This document shows positions 1-14,048 of a stretch of DNA of 29,246 nucleotides, piece after piece. Where the stretch lies: contig CAKQGD010000020.1 of assembly GCA_934232845.1 (NCBI GenBank), positions 1-29,246 on the forward strand, read 5' to 3'. Position 1 is the first letter of the stretch. Every line of letters begins with the position of its first letter. The notes under the pieces are model-generated. The model was not told the DNA's origin. It made no database searches and saw nothing but the letters and a program-made list of their open reading frames with translations. This stretch comes from an uncultured Oscillospiraceae bacterium (GTDB taxonomy: Bacteria; Bacillota; Clostridia; Oscillospirales; Ruminococcaceae). Both the position numbers and the translations under genes were made by a program.

Positions 1-3348
<3,348 letters not shown>

Positions 3349-3366
3349 CTGCTGTCCCTCCGTGAC

Positions 3367-7089
<3,723 letters not shown>

Positions 7090-7130
7090 ACGCTGCGCTC
7101 ACTCCATTCGTCTATCTATGTTTGTCATCA

Positions 7131-7149
7131 TGCACAAACTTTTTGTGCA
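7131..7149 (-). other. Hairpin in the rpoB leader
   Basis: A perfect 8-base inverted repeat, TGCACAAA and TTTGTGCA, with a 3-base loop. It lies in the roughly 150-base untranslated leader of rpoB, about 40 bases before the start codon. No U-run follows, so it does not look like a terminator. Its function is unknown. Confidence 0.5.
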
Positions 7150-7247
7150 TTTTTTGCCGTTTTTGGAAAAAGGCTTGCTTTTTTTGGGCAGACATGGTAC
7201 AATTTTTATCTCTTTAGACAGTCCCACCCATTATGATTCAGTTTATC

Positions 7248-7276
7248 ATTATATTACATAGTCAAAGGGCTGTCAA
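7248..7276 (-). promoter_or_regulatory. Primary-sigma promoter for rpoBC
   Basis: On the minus strand the -35 box TTGACA (7276-7271) and the -10 box TATAAT (7253-7248) are both perfect consensus matches, separated by 17 bases. The expected transcript start is near 7241, giving a leader of about 150 bases before rpoB. A promoter this strong in front of rpoB shows that rpoBC here does not depend on read-through from ribosomal protein genes. Confidence 0.9.
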
Positions 7277-7322
7277 GTGCTTTTTTTATGCTCCTGCGCA
7301 GAAATTTACGCCGAAAATCATC

Positions 7323-7360
7323 AAAAAGCCAATCCTGCTCTTCGCAGGATTGGCTTTTTT
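7323..7360 (-). terminator. Intrinsic terminator after the aminopeptidase gene
   Basis: A 16-base perfect stem (7323-7338 with 7344-7359) with a 5-base loop. The stem has A-runs on its left and T-runs on its right, so it can act in both directions. It sits 17 bases after the stop of the M18 aminopeptidase and closes the prfA operon just before the rpoB promoter. Confidence 0.9.
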
Positions 7361-7376
7361 GTGAAACTTTATTCCC

Positions 7377-8789
7377 TTATTTATGGAAAGCCGCAAACGC
7401 TCTGTAGGTCTGGTAAACGTCGCTCTTCGCGACAACCTCGAACGGCGCATGCATAGACAGCACTGGCACACCGACGTCGACCACGTCTACATTGTGTGCG
7501 GCCACATACATTGCGACCGTGCCGCCGCCGCCCTCATCCACCTTGCCGAGTTCGCCGGTCTGCCACTGGACATGTTCGCGGTCGAGCAGCCGTCTGATCT
7601 CGCCCATGAATTCCGCAGAGGCGTCGTTCGTAGAGGACTTTCCGCGCGCCCCGGTATACTTCGTGACAACAACGCCGTAGTTCGCATAGGCAGCGTTATT
7701 CTTTTCGTGCACCTCGCCGTAGGTGGGGTCAAAGGCCGCGTTCACATCGGCGGACATGCACTGCGATTTTGTAAGAACATGGCGCCCCTCTCTGCCGAAA
7801 CAGGCGGAAAGATCATCGATGAAAAAGCGCAGAAAGCGGGAATTGAGACCGGTATTTCCCTCCGAGCCGATCTCCTCCTTGTCGGCAAGCACGGTGACCA
7901 TGGTGCGCGTCGGGGCTGCCTCACCCAGCGCCGCCATAACCGCCGTATAGGCGCAGACGCGGTCGTCATGGCCGTATGCGCCGATAAAGCTGCGGTCGAG
8001 GCCGACGTCCGATGCGTGAAAGGCCGGTACCATCGTCAGCTCTGCCGAGAGGAAATCCGCCTCTACAAAACCGTATTTTTCGTTGAGCAGCTTGAGAATC
8101 GCGAGCTTGACGCGCTCAGACGCCTTGTCATCGCGGAACATCCGCCCACCCACAAGAACATTGAGCGCCTCGCCCTTGATGATGTCGGGCGCCTTGCGGG
8201 ACATCTGCTCCGCCGCAAGATGCGGCAGAAGATCAGTCACGGTAAAGACGGGATCGCCCTCATCCTCACCGATGATAACGGAGATTTTTTCTCCGTCCGC
8301 GCGCACAACGACGCCGTGCAGCGCAAGAGGGATCGTCGTCCACTGGTATTTTTTAATGCCGCCGTAGTAATGTGTTTTAAAAAGCGCAAACTGCGCCTCT
8401 TCATACAGGGGGCGGGGCTTCAGATCAAGGCGCGGCGAATCAACGTGCGCCGCCACAATGCGAATCCCGTTTTCGATCGGCTCGGAACCGATCGTGCAGA
8501 GAATCAGCGCCTTGCCGCGATTGTTGAGATAGACACGATCGCCGGGCTGATATGTCTTGGACGGGTCAAACGCGGTAAATCCCTTTTCCCTCGCCATTTC
8601 GATGGTGATTTCAACGGCTTCGCGTTCGGTTTTTGCCAGATCGAGAAACTTTTTGTAGCCTTCGCAGAACAGATCGCCCGCTTCCAGTTCCTCATCTGTC
8701 AGAAGAATTCCGGCATTTTTCGGTGTAAGACAGAGCGCCTCCTTCAGCTTTTCCGCTTCGGACTTCGCCGCTGTTTTCTTTTCAGCCAT
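7377..8789 (-). CDS. M18 family zinc aminopeptidase
   Basis: Cytosolic metallo-aminopeptidase that removes N-terminal residues from peptides; 470 residues, normal for family M18. Zinc and catalytic residues are visible in the expected order: His115 in AAHVDSPRLD, Asp275/276 in GHDDRV, Glu305/306 in DKEEIGS, Asp348 in SADVNAAFDP and His447 in SMHAPFE. The GGGGT loop is at about residues 420-424. The ATG start at 8789 has AAGGGG about 9 bases upstream, and the gene begins 6 bases after the lytic transglycosylase stop, so it is the last gene of the operon. The exact substrate cannot be read from sequence. The M18 call is firm; a gene name such as apeA is not assigned because paralogues are common. 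Confidence 0.93.
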   Translation of the reverse strand: MAEKKTAAKSEAEKLKEALCLTPKNAGILLTDEELEAGDLFCEGYKKFLDLAKTEREAVEITIEMAREKGFTAFDPSKTYQPGDRVYLNNRGKALILCTIGSEPIENGIRIVAAHVDSPRLDLKPRPLYEEAQFALFKTHYYGGIKKYQWTTIPLALHGVVVRADGEKISVIIGEDEGDPVFTVTDLLPHLAAEQMSRKAPDIIKGEALNVLVGGRMFRDDKASERVKLAILKLLNEKYGFVEADFLSAELTMVPAFHASDVGLDRSFIGAYGHDDRVCAYTAVMAALGEAAPTRTMVTVLADKEEIGSEGNTGLNSRFLRFFIDDLSACFGREGRHVLTKSQCMSADVNAAFDPTYGEVHEKNNAAYANYGVVVTKYTGARGKSSTNDASAEFMGEIRRLLDREHVQWQTGELGKVDEGGGGTVAMYVAAHNVDVVDVGVPVLSMHAPFEVVAKSDVYQTYRAFAAFHK

Positions 8790-8795
8790 GGTAAA

Positions 8796-9347
8796 TTACC
8801 CCTTTCCGTACAGCTCTATATAGATTTCCTTTGTTTTCAGCACGCGCGGTACATACCGCGCCGTATCCTCATATGGAATGGTGTGCAGCGTCTTTTGATC
8901 AGAGGAATACCGCTCGTCAAGAAGCCACTGCCCGACAATGCCGGAGCCCGCGTGATAAGCCGCCAGCGCCGTCGCCTCGTCCTGAAACCGGTCAAGCAGG
9001 TAAGCAAGCAGATACGTTCCGAAGCGCAGATTTATCTCCGGGTCAAATGCCTCATCGTAAGAACGCTCTTCTCCGAGACGCCAGCATACCCAGTCGAAGG
9101 TATCCTCCGTCAGCTGCATCAGGCCGCGCGCTCCGACGGAGGACACCGCCTCGGGGTCAAAGCCGCTTTCGCACCGCACAACCGCGTACAGCAGCATCGT
9201 ATCAACGCCTGCCTTGGCGCTCTGTTCCTCTATCATAGGCGCATAGCCGCGCGGATATGCCGACCGGCGCGCTGTCCGTGTTCCAAGATATATGCCGAAC
9301 ACCGCCAGTGCGAGCAAAAGCACGATACCAAATCGTTTTTTATGCAT
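8796..9347 (-). CDS. Membrane-anchored lytic transglycosylase (SLT domain)
   Basis: Predicted cell-wall enzyme that cleaves the glycan strand of peptidoglycan. Residues about 6-22 form a hydrophobic signal or anchor after a basic MHKKR start, so the domain would face outward. The SLT fold is shown by RCESGFDPEAVSSVGARGLMQ, whose catalytic Glu is residue 60, followed by FDPEINLRFGTYLLAYLL and ALAAYHAGSG. It is 183 residues, resembling the short YjbJ-like or Slt70 C-terminal type. The start is the ATG at 9347 rather than the ATG at 9368, because GGAG is 8 bases before the former. It overlaps coaE by 8 bases and is followed 6 bases later by the aminopeptidase. Confidence 0.9.
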   Translation of the reverse strand: MHKKRFGIVLLLALAVFGIYLGTRTARRSAYPRGYAPMIEEQSAKAGVDTMLLYAVVRCESGFDPEAVSSVGARGLMQLTEDTFDWVCWRLGEERSYDEAFDPEINLRFGTYLLAYLLDRFQDEATALAAYHAGSGIVGQWLLDERYSSDQKTLHTIPYEDTARYVPRVLKTKEIYIELYGKG

Positions 9348-9954
9348 CGGCCGCACTCCGAAGTTCATCTGTCAGACGCAGCGCCGCGAAACGAAGCGCT
9401 TCTTCGTCCTGATCGTTGCGGATGACATGGGCGGATCTCTCGATAAAAAACGCGTCGTCATGCTGCGAAGCAATGCGGTTTCTCGCCTCGGTATCACTGA
9501 GATGATCGCGCACCATGATGCGGTTGAGGCGCAGATCCTCCGGCGCAATGACGGAGATGATCTCTTCACAGTCCGCATCGATTCCGCTTTCAAACAGCGT
9601 AGGCGCGTCCAGCACAACGAGACGGCAACCGCGTTTTTGCAGAGTATGCACGCGCCGCTCCACTTCCCTGCGAATATAGGGGAAAATAATATCATTGAGA
9701 CGGTCAAGCTTCGCCCGGTCGGAAAATACCATTCCGCCGAGGCGGCGGCGGTTCAGCGTGCCGTCCTCGTTGAGAATGGAAATGCCGAATTCCAGCGCCA
9801 GATCGGCGAGAAGCTGTTTTTCCCCGTCCACCACATCGCGGGAAACCGTATCGCAGTCGATGACCTCGATGCCGCGCGATGAAAACACGCGGCTGACGGT
9901 TGATTTGCCCGCGCCGGTCTGTCCGGTCAGGCCGATAATTTTAATCGGATTCAT
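9340..9954 (-). CDS. coaE: Dephospho-CoA kinase
   Basis: Catalyses the last step of coenzyme A synthesis, phosphorylating the 3' hydroxyl of dephospho-CoA with ATP. 204 residues, normal length. The P-loop is GLTGQTGAGKST (residues 8-19). Asp in VIDCDTVSRDVV and the lid region around LRLNRIMVRDHLSDTEARNR also match the family. The ATG at 9954 shares the ATGA overlap with the tsaC stop, suggesting translational coupling, and AGGTGA lies 7 bases before it. It sits between tsaC and a lytic transglycosylase gene in the DUF951-prfA operon. Confidence 0.96.
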   Translation of the reverse strand: MNPIKIIGLTGQTGAGKSTVSRVFSSRGIEVIDCDTVSRDVVDGEKQLLADLALEFGISILNEDGTLNRRRLGGMVFSDRAKLDRLNDIIFPYIRREVERRVHTLQKRGCRLVVLDAPTLFESGIDADCEEIISVIAPEDLRLNRIMVRDHLSDTEARNRIASQHDDAFFIERSAHVIRNDQDEEALRFAALRLTDELRSAADA

Positions 9955-10964
9955 ACCTGTATCACCTCAAAAGCCGCCGCGCGAAGCAGGCGGTTGTAAA
10001 CACCGAGCGCATCGCCGCCGCGGTCGGGACAGTGTGCATAAACAAGCGAGGCCCCCTCGTCGTCAAGGCGCCTCAGCGCCGCAAACACACCGTGTGCCTG
10101 ACTGGCGGCGTCGTGTTCCTTGCCATAGACGACGGTTGGATGCGTCGTTCTTGTTTCTTCACCGGAAAAAACCAGCCCCCACGTTCCCACGGGAGAAGAC
10201 TCAAGCAGGCGGAGATAGGCTTCTCTTTCCCCCTCGACAAGAACCACCCGTGCCTTCGGCGCATAATGGCGGTATTTCATTCCCGGAGAACTCGGGCGCT
10301 CTCCCGCCGCCAAAGGCTCGGTAACGGCATGAGACACGGCCACCGGCCTTCCCATTGCTTCGGAGAGCTGGCGAGCCGTAATTGCGCCCGGCCGAAGCAG
10401 CGTCGGTTCCCCCGCGAGAGAGATCACCGTCGATTCAATGCCGACCGCGCATTCGCCTCCGTCGAGCACAAGCGGCACCTTGCCGTCGAGGTCGCGCCGG
10501 CAGTGCTGCGCCGTCGTGGGAGACGGCGAACCGGAAAGATTGGCCGAAGGCGCGGCAAGCGCAAGCCCGCTTCTCTCGATTACGGCACGCGCACCGGGAT
10601 GCGACGGCATCCGCACCGCGACGGAGTCCATCCCCGCGGTCGTCACCAGAGGAACACGCCCGCTTTTTGGCAGAATGATCGTCAGAGGCCCCGGCCAGAA
10701 AGCCTCGGCCAAACGGTATGCTTCGTCCGGAATATCGGTTACGAGAGGCTTCCACATATCCATACTGCTGATATGTACAATCAGAGGGTTGTCCTGCGGG
10801 CGGCCCTTGACCTCAAAAATACGGCGTACGGCGGCCTCGTTAGCCGCATCCGCGGCAAGCCCGTAGACCGTCTCCGTGGGAATGGCCACCACCTCGCCCT
10901 GCCGAAGCAGATCGGCGGCAAGATGAATTCCCTCTTCGCCGCAGGAAAGATATTTTGTCTGCAC
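9951..10964 (-). CDS. tsaC: L-threonylcarbamoyladenylate synthase (Sua5 type)
   Basis: Makes threonylcarbamoyl-AMP from threonine, bicarbonate and ATP for the t6A37 modification of ANN-decoding tRNAs. 337 residues: an N-terminal YrdC domain (about residues 15-205) with EVVAIPTETVYGLAADA, KGRPQDNPLIVHI and PSANLSGSPSPT, then the extra C-terminal Sua5 domain. The start is GTG at 10964; no ATG fits, and AAGGA lies 11 bases upstream. It begins 2 bases after the prfA stop and ends in an ATGA overlap with coaE. B. subtilis YwlC is the comparable long form. The partner proteins TsaB, TsaD and TsaE are not encoded in the window. Confidence 0.95.
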   Translation of the reverse strand: MQTKYLSCGEEGIHLAADLLRQGEVVAIPTETVYGLAADAANEAAVRRIFEVKGRPQDNPLIVHISSMDMWKPLVTDIPDEAYRLAEAFWPGPLTIILPKSGRVPLVTTAGMDSVAVRMPSHPGARAVIERSGLALAAPSANLSGSPSPTTAQHCRRDLDGKVPLVLDGGECAVGIESTVISLAGEPTLLRPGAITARQLSEAMGRPVAVSHAVTEPLAAGERPSSPGMKYRHYAPKARVVLVEGEREAYLRLLESSPVGTWGLVFSGEETRTTHPTVVYGKEHDAASQAHGVFAALRRLDDEGASLVYAHCPDRGGDALGVYNRLLRAAAFEVIQV

Positions 10965-10966
10965 GG

Positions 10967-12049
10967 TTATCGCGTTCCTTCCGTGGAATTTTGCAGTCCG
11001 GCCGTGCGCGCAGCCGAGGCCAGCGCGTCGATCAGCTCGTCGAGATCGCCGTCCATGACGGCATCGATGCGGTACAGCGTCAACCCGATGCGGTGATCGG
11101 TGACGCGCCCCTGCGGAAAATTATAGGTGCGGATGCGCTCGGAGCGGTCTCCCGTGCCCACCAGACTGCGGCGGCGGGCGGTGAGCTGCTCGCTCTGCTC
11201 GGCGCGCTTGGCGTCAAGCAGACGCGAGCGCAGCACGCGCATCGCTTTTTCCTTGTTCTTATGCTGGCTTCGTTCATCCTGACATTCGACGACCGTACCG
11301 GTCGGCAGATGTGTGATGCGGATGGCCGACTCCGTCTTATTGATATGCTGGCCGCCCGCGCCGCTCGAACGAAAGGTGTCGATGCGAAGTTCTCCGGGAT
11401 CGATGGAGATTTCGAACTCCTCCGCTTCGGGCAGAACGGCGACTGTCGCGGTCGAGGTGTGAATGCGTCCCTGCGTCTCGGTATCCGGCACACGCTGCAC
11501 ACGGTGCACGCCGCTTTCAAAGCGCATTCGGGAAAAGGGGGCGTCCCCCTCCAAAAGCAGGCTGGCCTCTTTGAGGCCGCCCAGTTCCGTGCGGCTCTGG
11601 GAAATCGGCTCCGCCGTCCAGCCGCGGCGGCCGGCGTACATTGTATACATCCGGTACAGTGCGGCCGCGAACAGCGCGGCTTCTTCTCCGCCCGCCCCCG
11701 CCCGGATCTCGACAACCGCAGATTTCCCCTCGTCCGGGTCACGTGAAATCAGCAGCGCGGCAAGCTCTTCCTCCAGCCGGAGAATTTTTATGCGGCTCTC
11801 TGCAAGCTGCTCCGCCGCCATGGCGCGCAGTTCCGTATCGATGTGGGGCTGCGCAAGAAGTTCTTCGGCCTCTTCACGGGCGTTTTCTGCATTTTGAAGC
11901 GCAGACGCGGCCTCTGCGGGCGCTTCCAGTTCTTTATATTCCTTCATCCACGCGGCATAGCGGGACGGATCTGCAGCGGCGTCCGGCTGAGAGAGCCTGT
12001 CTGCGAGTTCCTCCCACCGGGACAGCGCCGCACGAGCGGCGTCATTCAT
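10967..12049 (-). CDS. prfA: Peptide chain release factor 1
   Basis: Reads UAA and UAG stop codons and releases the finished peptide. 360 residues. The GGQ motif is at 232-234 (SSGAGGQHINK), and the stop-codon-reading tripeptide is PDT at 188-190 (RVPDTETQGRIHTS), the RF1 position where PxT varies in its middle residue. RF1 rather than RF2 is supported by PxT instead of SPF and by AVLPEAEE. The ATG at 12049 overlaps the DUF951 stop as ATGA. The methyltransferase gene prmC, a common neighbour, is absent; tsaC follows directly. Confidence 0.96.
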   Translation of the reverse strand: MNDAARAALSRWEELADRLSQPDAAADPSRYAAWMKEYKELEAPAEAASALQNAENAREEAEELLAQPHIDTELRAMAAEQLAESRIKILRLEEELAALLISRDPDEGKSAVVEIRAGAGGEEAALFAAALYRMYTMYAGRRGWTAEPISQSRTELGGLKEASLLLEGDAPFSRMRFESGVHRVQRVPDTETQGRIHTSTATVAVLPEAEEFEISIDPGELRIDTFRSSGAGGQHINKTESAIRITHLPTGTVVECQDERSQHKNKEKAMRVLRSRLLDAKRAEQSEQLTARRRSLVGTGDRSERIRTYNFPQGRVTDHRIGLTLYRIDAVMDGDLDELIDALASAARTAGLQNSTEGTR

Positions 12050-12240
12050 TGCCCACCGCCCTCGGGACGGCGGATCTCACGGATGTGCCGTTCAATCTTG
12101 GAACGCGCGACCATCATCTCGTGGCCGCAGCCCGCGCACCGCAGGCGAAAGTCCATGCCCGAGCGCAGTACGATCATTTCCTTTGAACCGCAGGGATGCG
12201 GTTTTTTCATCACAAGCGTATCATCGACGCGCACGTCCAA
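12046..12240 (-). CDS. DUF951 family small protein
   Basis: A 64-residue protein of the DUF951 family, common in Firmicutes; function unknown. It shows the family pattern VRVDDTLVMKKPHPCGSKE, then a RLRCAGCGHEMMVARSK core; three Cys (one in PHPCGS, two in CAGC) may bind a metal. The start is TTG at 12240, because AGGGGAGG lies 6 bases upstream and the alternatives have no such site. It overlaps prfA by 4 bases and is the first gene of the operon running to the aminopeptidase. A promoter lies 40-70 bases upstream, inside the 3' end of the preceding gene. Confidence 0.87.
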   Translation of the reverse strand: MDVRVDDTLVMKKPHPCGSKEMIVLRSGMDFRLRCAGCGHEMMVARSKIERHIREIRRPEGGGQ

Positions 12241-12868
12241 GGTCGCCCTCCCCTTTCATTAAGAATCTTGACATATTATTATAGCAGAAAAAAGGCTGGG
12301 TAGGCAACCTTTTCTCCGGCGAATTTTGTCCGCGGCAGAGTGATTCCTCACTTTTCTTTGCACGGGGGCTTGGGAAAAAGCCCGCCAGCACCAGAACACC
12401 GCAGGCTGCCAGAAGGTCATTCGCCGCCATTCCCGCGGGGAACGGAACGACAAATTCGCCCGGCTCCGCACGTCCGCCGTCGGGTCTGAGTACCGCGCGC
12501 TGCAGGTCGAGCAGCGCTTTTCCCTCCCCCGCACTCGAAAGCGTAAGCGTATTCTTGCCGCCTGTGCCGAAGCTCACCGAGATTCCAGAGGCGCCTTCTT
12601 CTCCGAGCGGGCCGTCCAACAGAAAATGCACCTCGCCGCTCAGATGGGGCAGCGAGGATCCCGATCCCGCCAGCACAACCGCACCGGGACAGTCCGCCTC
12701 CCGAAAAAGGGCTGCGTCCACCAAAAGAAATTTTGATTTTTCCCGCATACGGCACACGGCGGCACTGATCAAGGAAACCGCCGCAAAACGCCTCAGATAT
12801 GTTTCCATACGAAAAATTCTTCCGGGATTCGCCTTTTCTTCGGCAGTCAGAATCACCATCATATCCAT
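12221..12868 (-). CDS. Hypothetical protein, family not recognised
   Basis: A 215-residue open frame that I do not recognise. Codon choice over the first 160 codons resembles neighbouring genes. It contains a hydrophobic segment near the end of the likely core (AANDLLAACGVLVLAGFF) and a Gly/Ser-rich middle, with no clear catalytic motif. The start chosen is ATG at 12868, with AAGGG 5 bases upstream; a GTG at 12874 is also possible. The last 35-40 residues are read across the promoter and ribosome binding site of the DUF951 gene and look unlike the rest, so the natural protein may be shorter or the end may have drifted. It overlaps the DUF951 start by 20 bases. Confidence 0.5.
   Translation of the reverse strand: MDMMVILTAEEKANPGRIFRMETYLRRFAAVSLISAAVCRMREKSKFLLVDAALFREADCPGAVVLAGSGSSLPHLSGEVHFLLDGPLGEEGASGISVSFGTGGKNTLTLSSAGEGKALLDLQRAVLRPDGGRAEPGEFVVPFPAGMAANDLLAACGVLVLAGFFPSPRAKKSEESLCRGQNSPEKRLPTQPFFCYNNMSRFLMKGEGDLGRARR
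12278..12307 (-). promoter_or_regulatory. Likely promoter of the DUF951-prfA operon
   Basis: On the minus strand TTGCCT (12307-12302) and a perfect TATAAT (12283-12278) are 18 bases apart, placing the transcript start about 30 bases before the DUF951 TTG. The promoter lies inside the end of the upstream hypothetical gene. Confidence 0.6.
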
Positions 12869-12935
12869 CCACACCCTTCATACGGCCGATTTTTAAAATC
12901 TTGCCTTAGTATTCCGAAAAGCAGCAAAAAAACTA

Positions 12936-12963
12936 TTGACTTTTTTGGGAAAGACGATATAAT
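12936..12963 (+). promoter_or_regulatory. Promoter of the tRNA-Gln gene
   Basis: TTGACT and a perfect TATAAT, 16 bases apart, end 19 bases before the mature tRNA. Confidence 0.8.
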
Positions 12964-12982
12964 TATTAATGCTGTTGACAAA

Positions 12983-13057
12983 TTGCCGAATTGTGTAAAG
13001 GTAGCACGACAGACTCTGACTCTGTTTGTGAGGGTTCGAATCCTTCTTCGGCAACCA
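12983..13057 (+). tRNA. tRNA-Gln (anticodon CUG)
   Basis: The 7-base acceptor stem TTGCCGA/TCGGCAA pairs perfectly. The anticodon stem is ACAGA/TCTGT with loop CTCTGAC, giving anticodon CTG, which reads CAG. The T arm is GAGGG-TTCGAAT-CCTTC. CCA is encoded. It forms a separate unit with its own promoter and terminator. The wobble-reading tRNA-Gln(UUG) must lie elsewhere. Confidence 0.96.
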
Positions 13058-13098
13058 TAAAACCGTCTGTTCCTGATTGGAACAGACGGTTTTATTTT
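13058..13098 (+). terminator. Terminator of the tRNA-Gln gene
   Basis: A perfect 16-base stem (13058-13073 with 13079-13094) with a 5-base loop, starting right after CCA and ending in a T-rich stretch. Confidence 0.9.
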
Positions 13099-13231
13099 GC
13101 CGAAACGCACTGCCCCTTCAAGAAATCCCTATCCGCTCAGTGCTTTCCCGCTCTCTAAATTCGGCAGCATGCAAAACGGCCGCATCCGCTCAGCGCCTGC
13201 GCCATGCGCATAGGCCGACGAAAAACACGTC

Positions 13232-13975
13232 TTATTTTTTGAGGATTCTCTTTAAGGATGCCTCGTCGAGCAAGTTGACCGTGACAAGCTTTCCTTTGTA
13301 AAACACGGCGAAGTTTTGAAACGGGCAGGGCAGGTCCTTCGCTTTGGGCAGCGTGTCCACCGAATGAAAAGAAACGGGTTCGCCTGTTTCTTCACAGTGC
13401 CGCCGAATCAACTCCACGCTTTGCATCACATAGGGGCACTGCATATCGTAATAAACGGTCAGTTCTTTCCTATCGATCTCCTGCTTCTTCGCATTTTTGC
13501 AAAAGTGCGGCGCCGTTTTATCAAAAGACAGCGCAAGCAGCTCATACTCACCGGCAGTGTCCACGACTTCAAAGCCGTATTTTCTCGCGAAGGATTGATC
13601 GGAAAGCCATGCCTTCTGCTTTTTCGCGCCCAGCATACAGATGCCGGATTTTCCTTTCTTTTTTGCATCCTCTATGCAGGACTCCATCAGCGCCTTTCCG
13701 TATCCCTGTCCCTTGCAGCCGCCCGTCCACAGGCAGTACAGATAGAACCAGTTCTCTCCCTCGACGGGGACCCAAGCTGTCTCCAGCGGCGCATATTCGA
13801 TGAAAACCGCATCCTTGACCGCTATTTTACGAAAAACATGTCCCTCGCAAAGCCGGTCGGAAAGCCACCTTCGCTTTGCCTCAACGCCCGGATGCGCCTT
13901 TTTGCTGCGGATGATGCAGCACAGGTGCTCGCCGGGCAGATTTTCTTTTGTCAACTCTATAAAATCGGCCGGCAT
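13232..13975 (-). CDS. YoaP-like GNAT acetyltransferase with C-terminal thioredoxin-like domain
   Basis: A 247-residue two-domain protein. The first 150 residues look like a GNAT N-acetyltransferase, with the acetyl-CoA loop KGQGYGK at 88-94 after a beta strand (WFYLYCLW). From about residue 170 there is a YoaP-type domain with a thioredoxin-like start (TVYYDMQCPYVMQSVELI; Cys180), which lacks a second Cys in CxxC. The acceptor substrate is unknown. The start is ATG at 13975, with AGGAAAGGG about 9 bases upstream; an in-frame upstream ATG at 14014 has no such site and lies in a hairpin. It follows alaA in the same direction but probably has separate expression, since a hairpin lies between them. 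Confidence 0.82.
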   Translation of the reverse strand: MPADFIELTKENLPGEHLCCIIRSKKAHPGVEAKRRWLSDRLCEGHVFRKIAVKDAVFIEYAPLETAWVPVEGENWFYLYCLWTGGCKGQGYGKALMESCIEDAKKKGKSGICMLGAKKQKAWLSDQSFARKYGFEVVDTAGEYELLALSFDKTAPHFCKNAKKQEIDRKELTVYYDMQCPYVMQSVELIRRHCEETGEPVSFHSVDTLPKAKDLPCPFQNFAVFYKGKLVTVNLLDEASLKRILKK

Positions 13976-14005
13976 ACTTCGTTTCCCTTTCCTGCGAAAA
14001 TTCGA

Positions 14006-14023
14006 GGGCGGCAAAAGCCGCCC
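14006..14023 (-). terminator. Hairpin after alaA, weak terminator
   Basis: A perfect 7-base GC stem (GGGCGGC/GCCGCCC) with a 4-base loop, 26 bases after the alaA stop. Only a short T stretch follows on the minus strand, so termination may be partial. Confidence 0.5.
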
Positions 14024-14048
14024 GCGGCGATGTACTTTTCAGGCTGTC

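Noticed and set aside
7383..9425. 680-codon plus-strand open frame
   Set aside because: It runs antisense across three clear genes (aminopeptidase, transglycosylase, coaE) and has no protein-like features.
12859..13110. 83-codon minus-strand frame
   Set aside because: It crosses the tRNA-Gln gene, its promoter and its terminator.
13130..13195. Direct repeat ATCCGCTCAG[T/C]GC at 13130 and 13183
   Set aside because: Two short copies only, with no link to a gene or promoter; likely chance.
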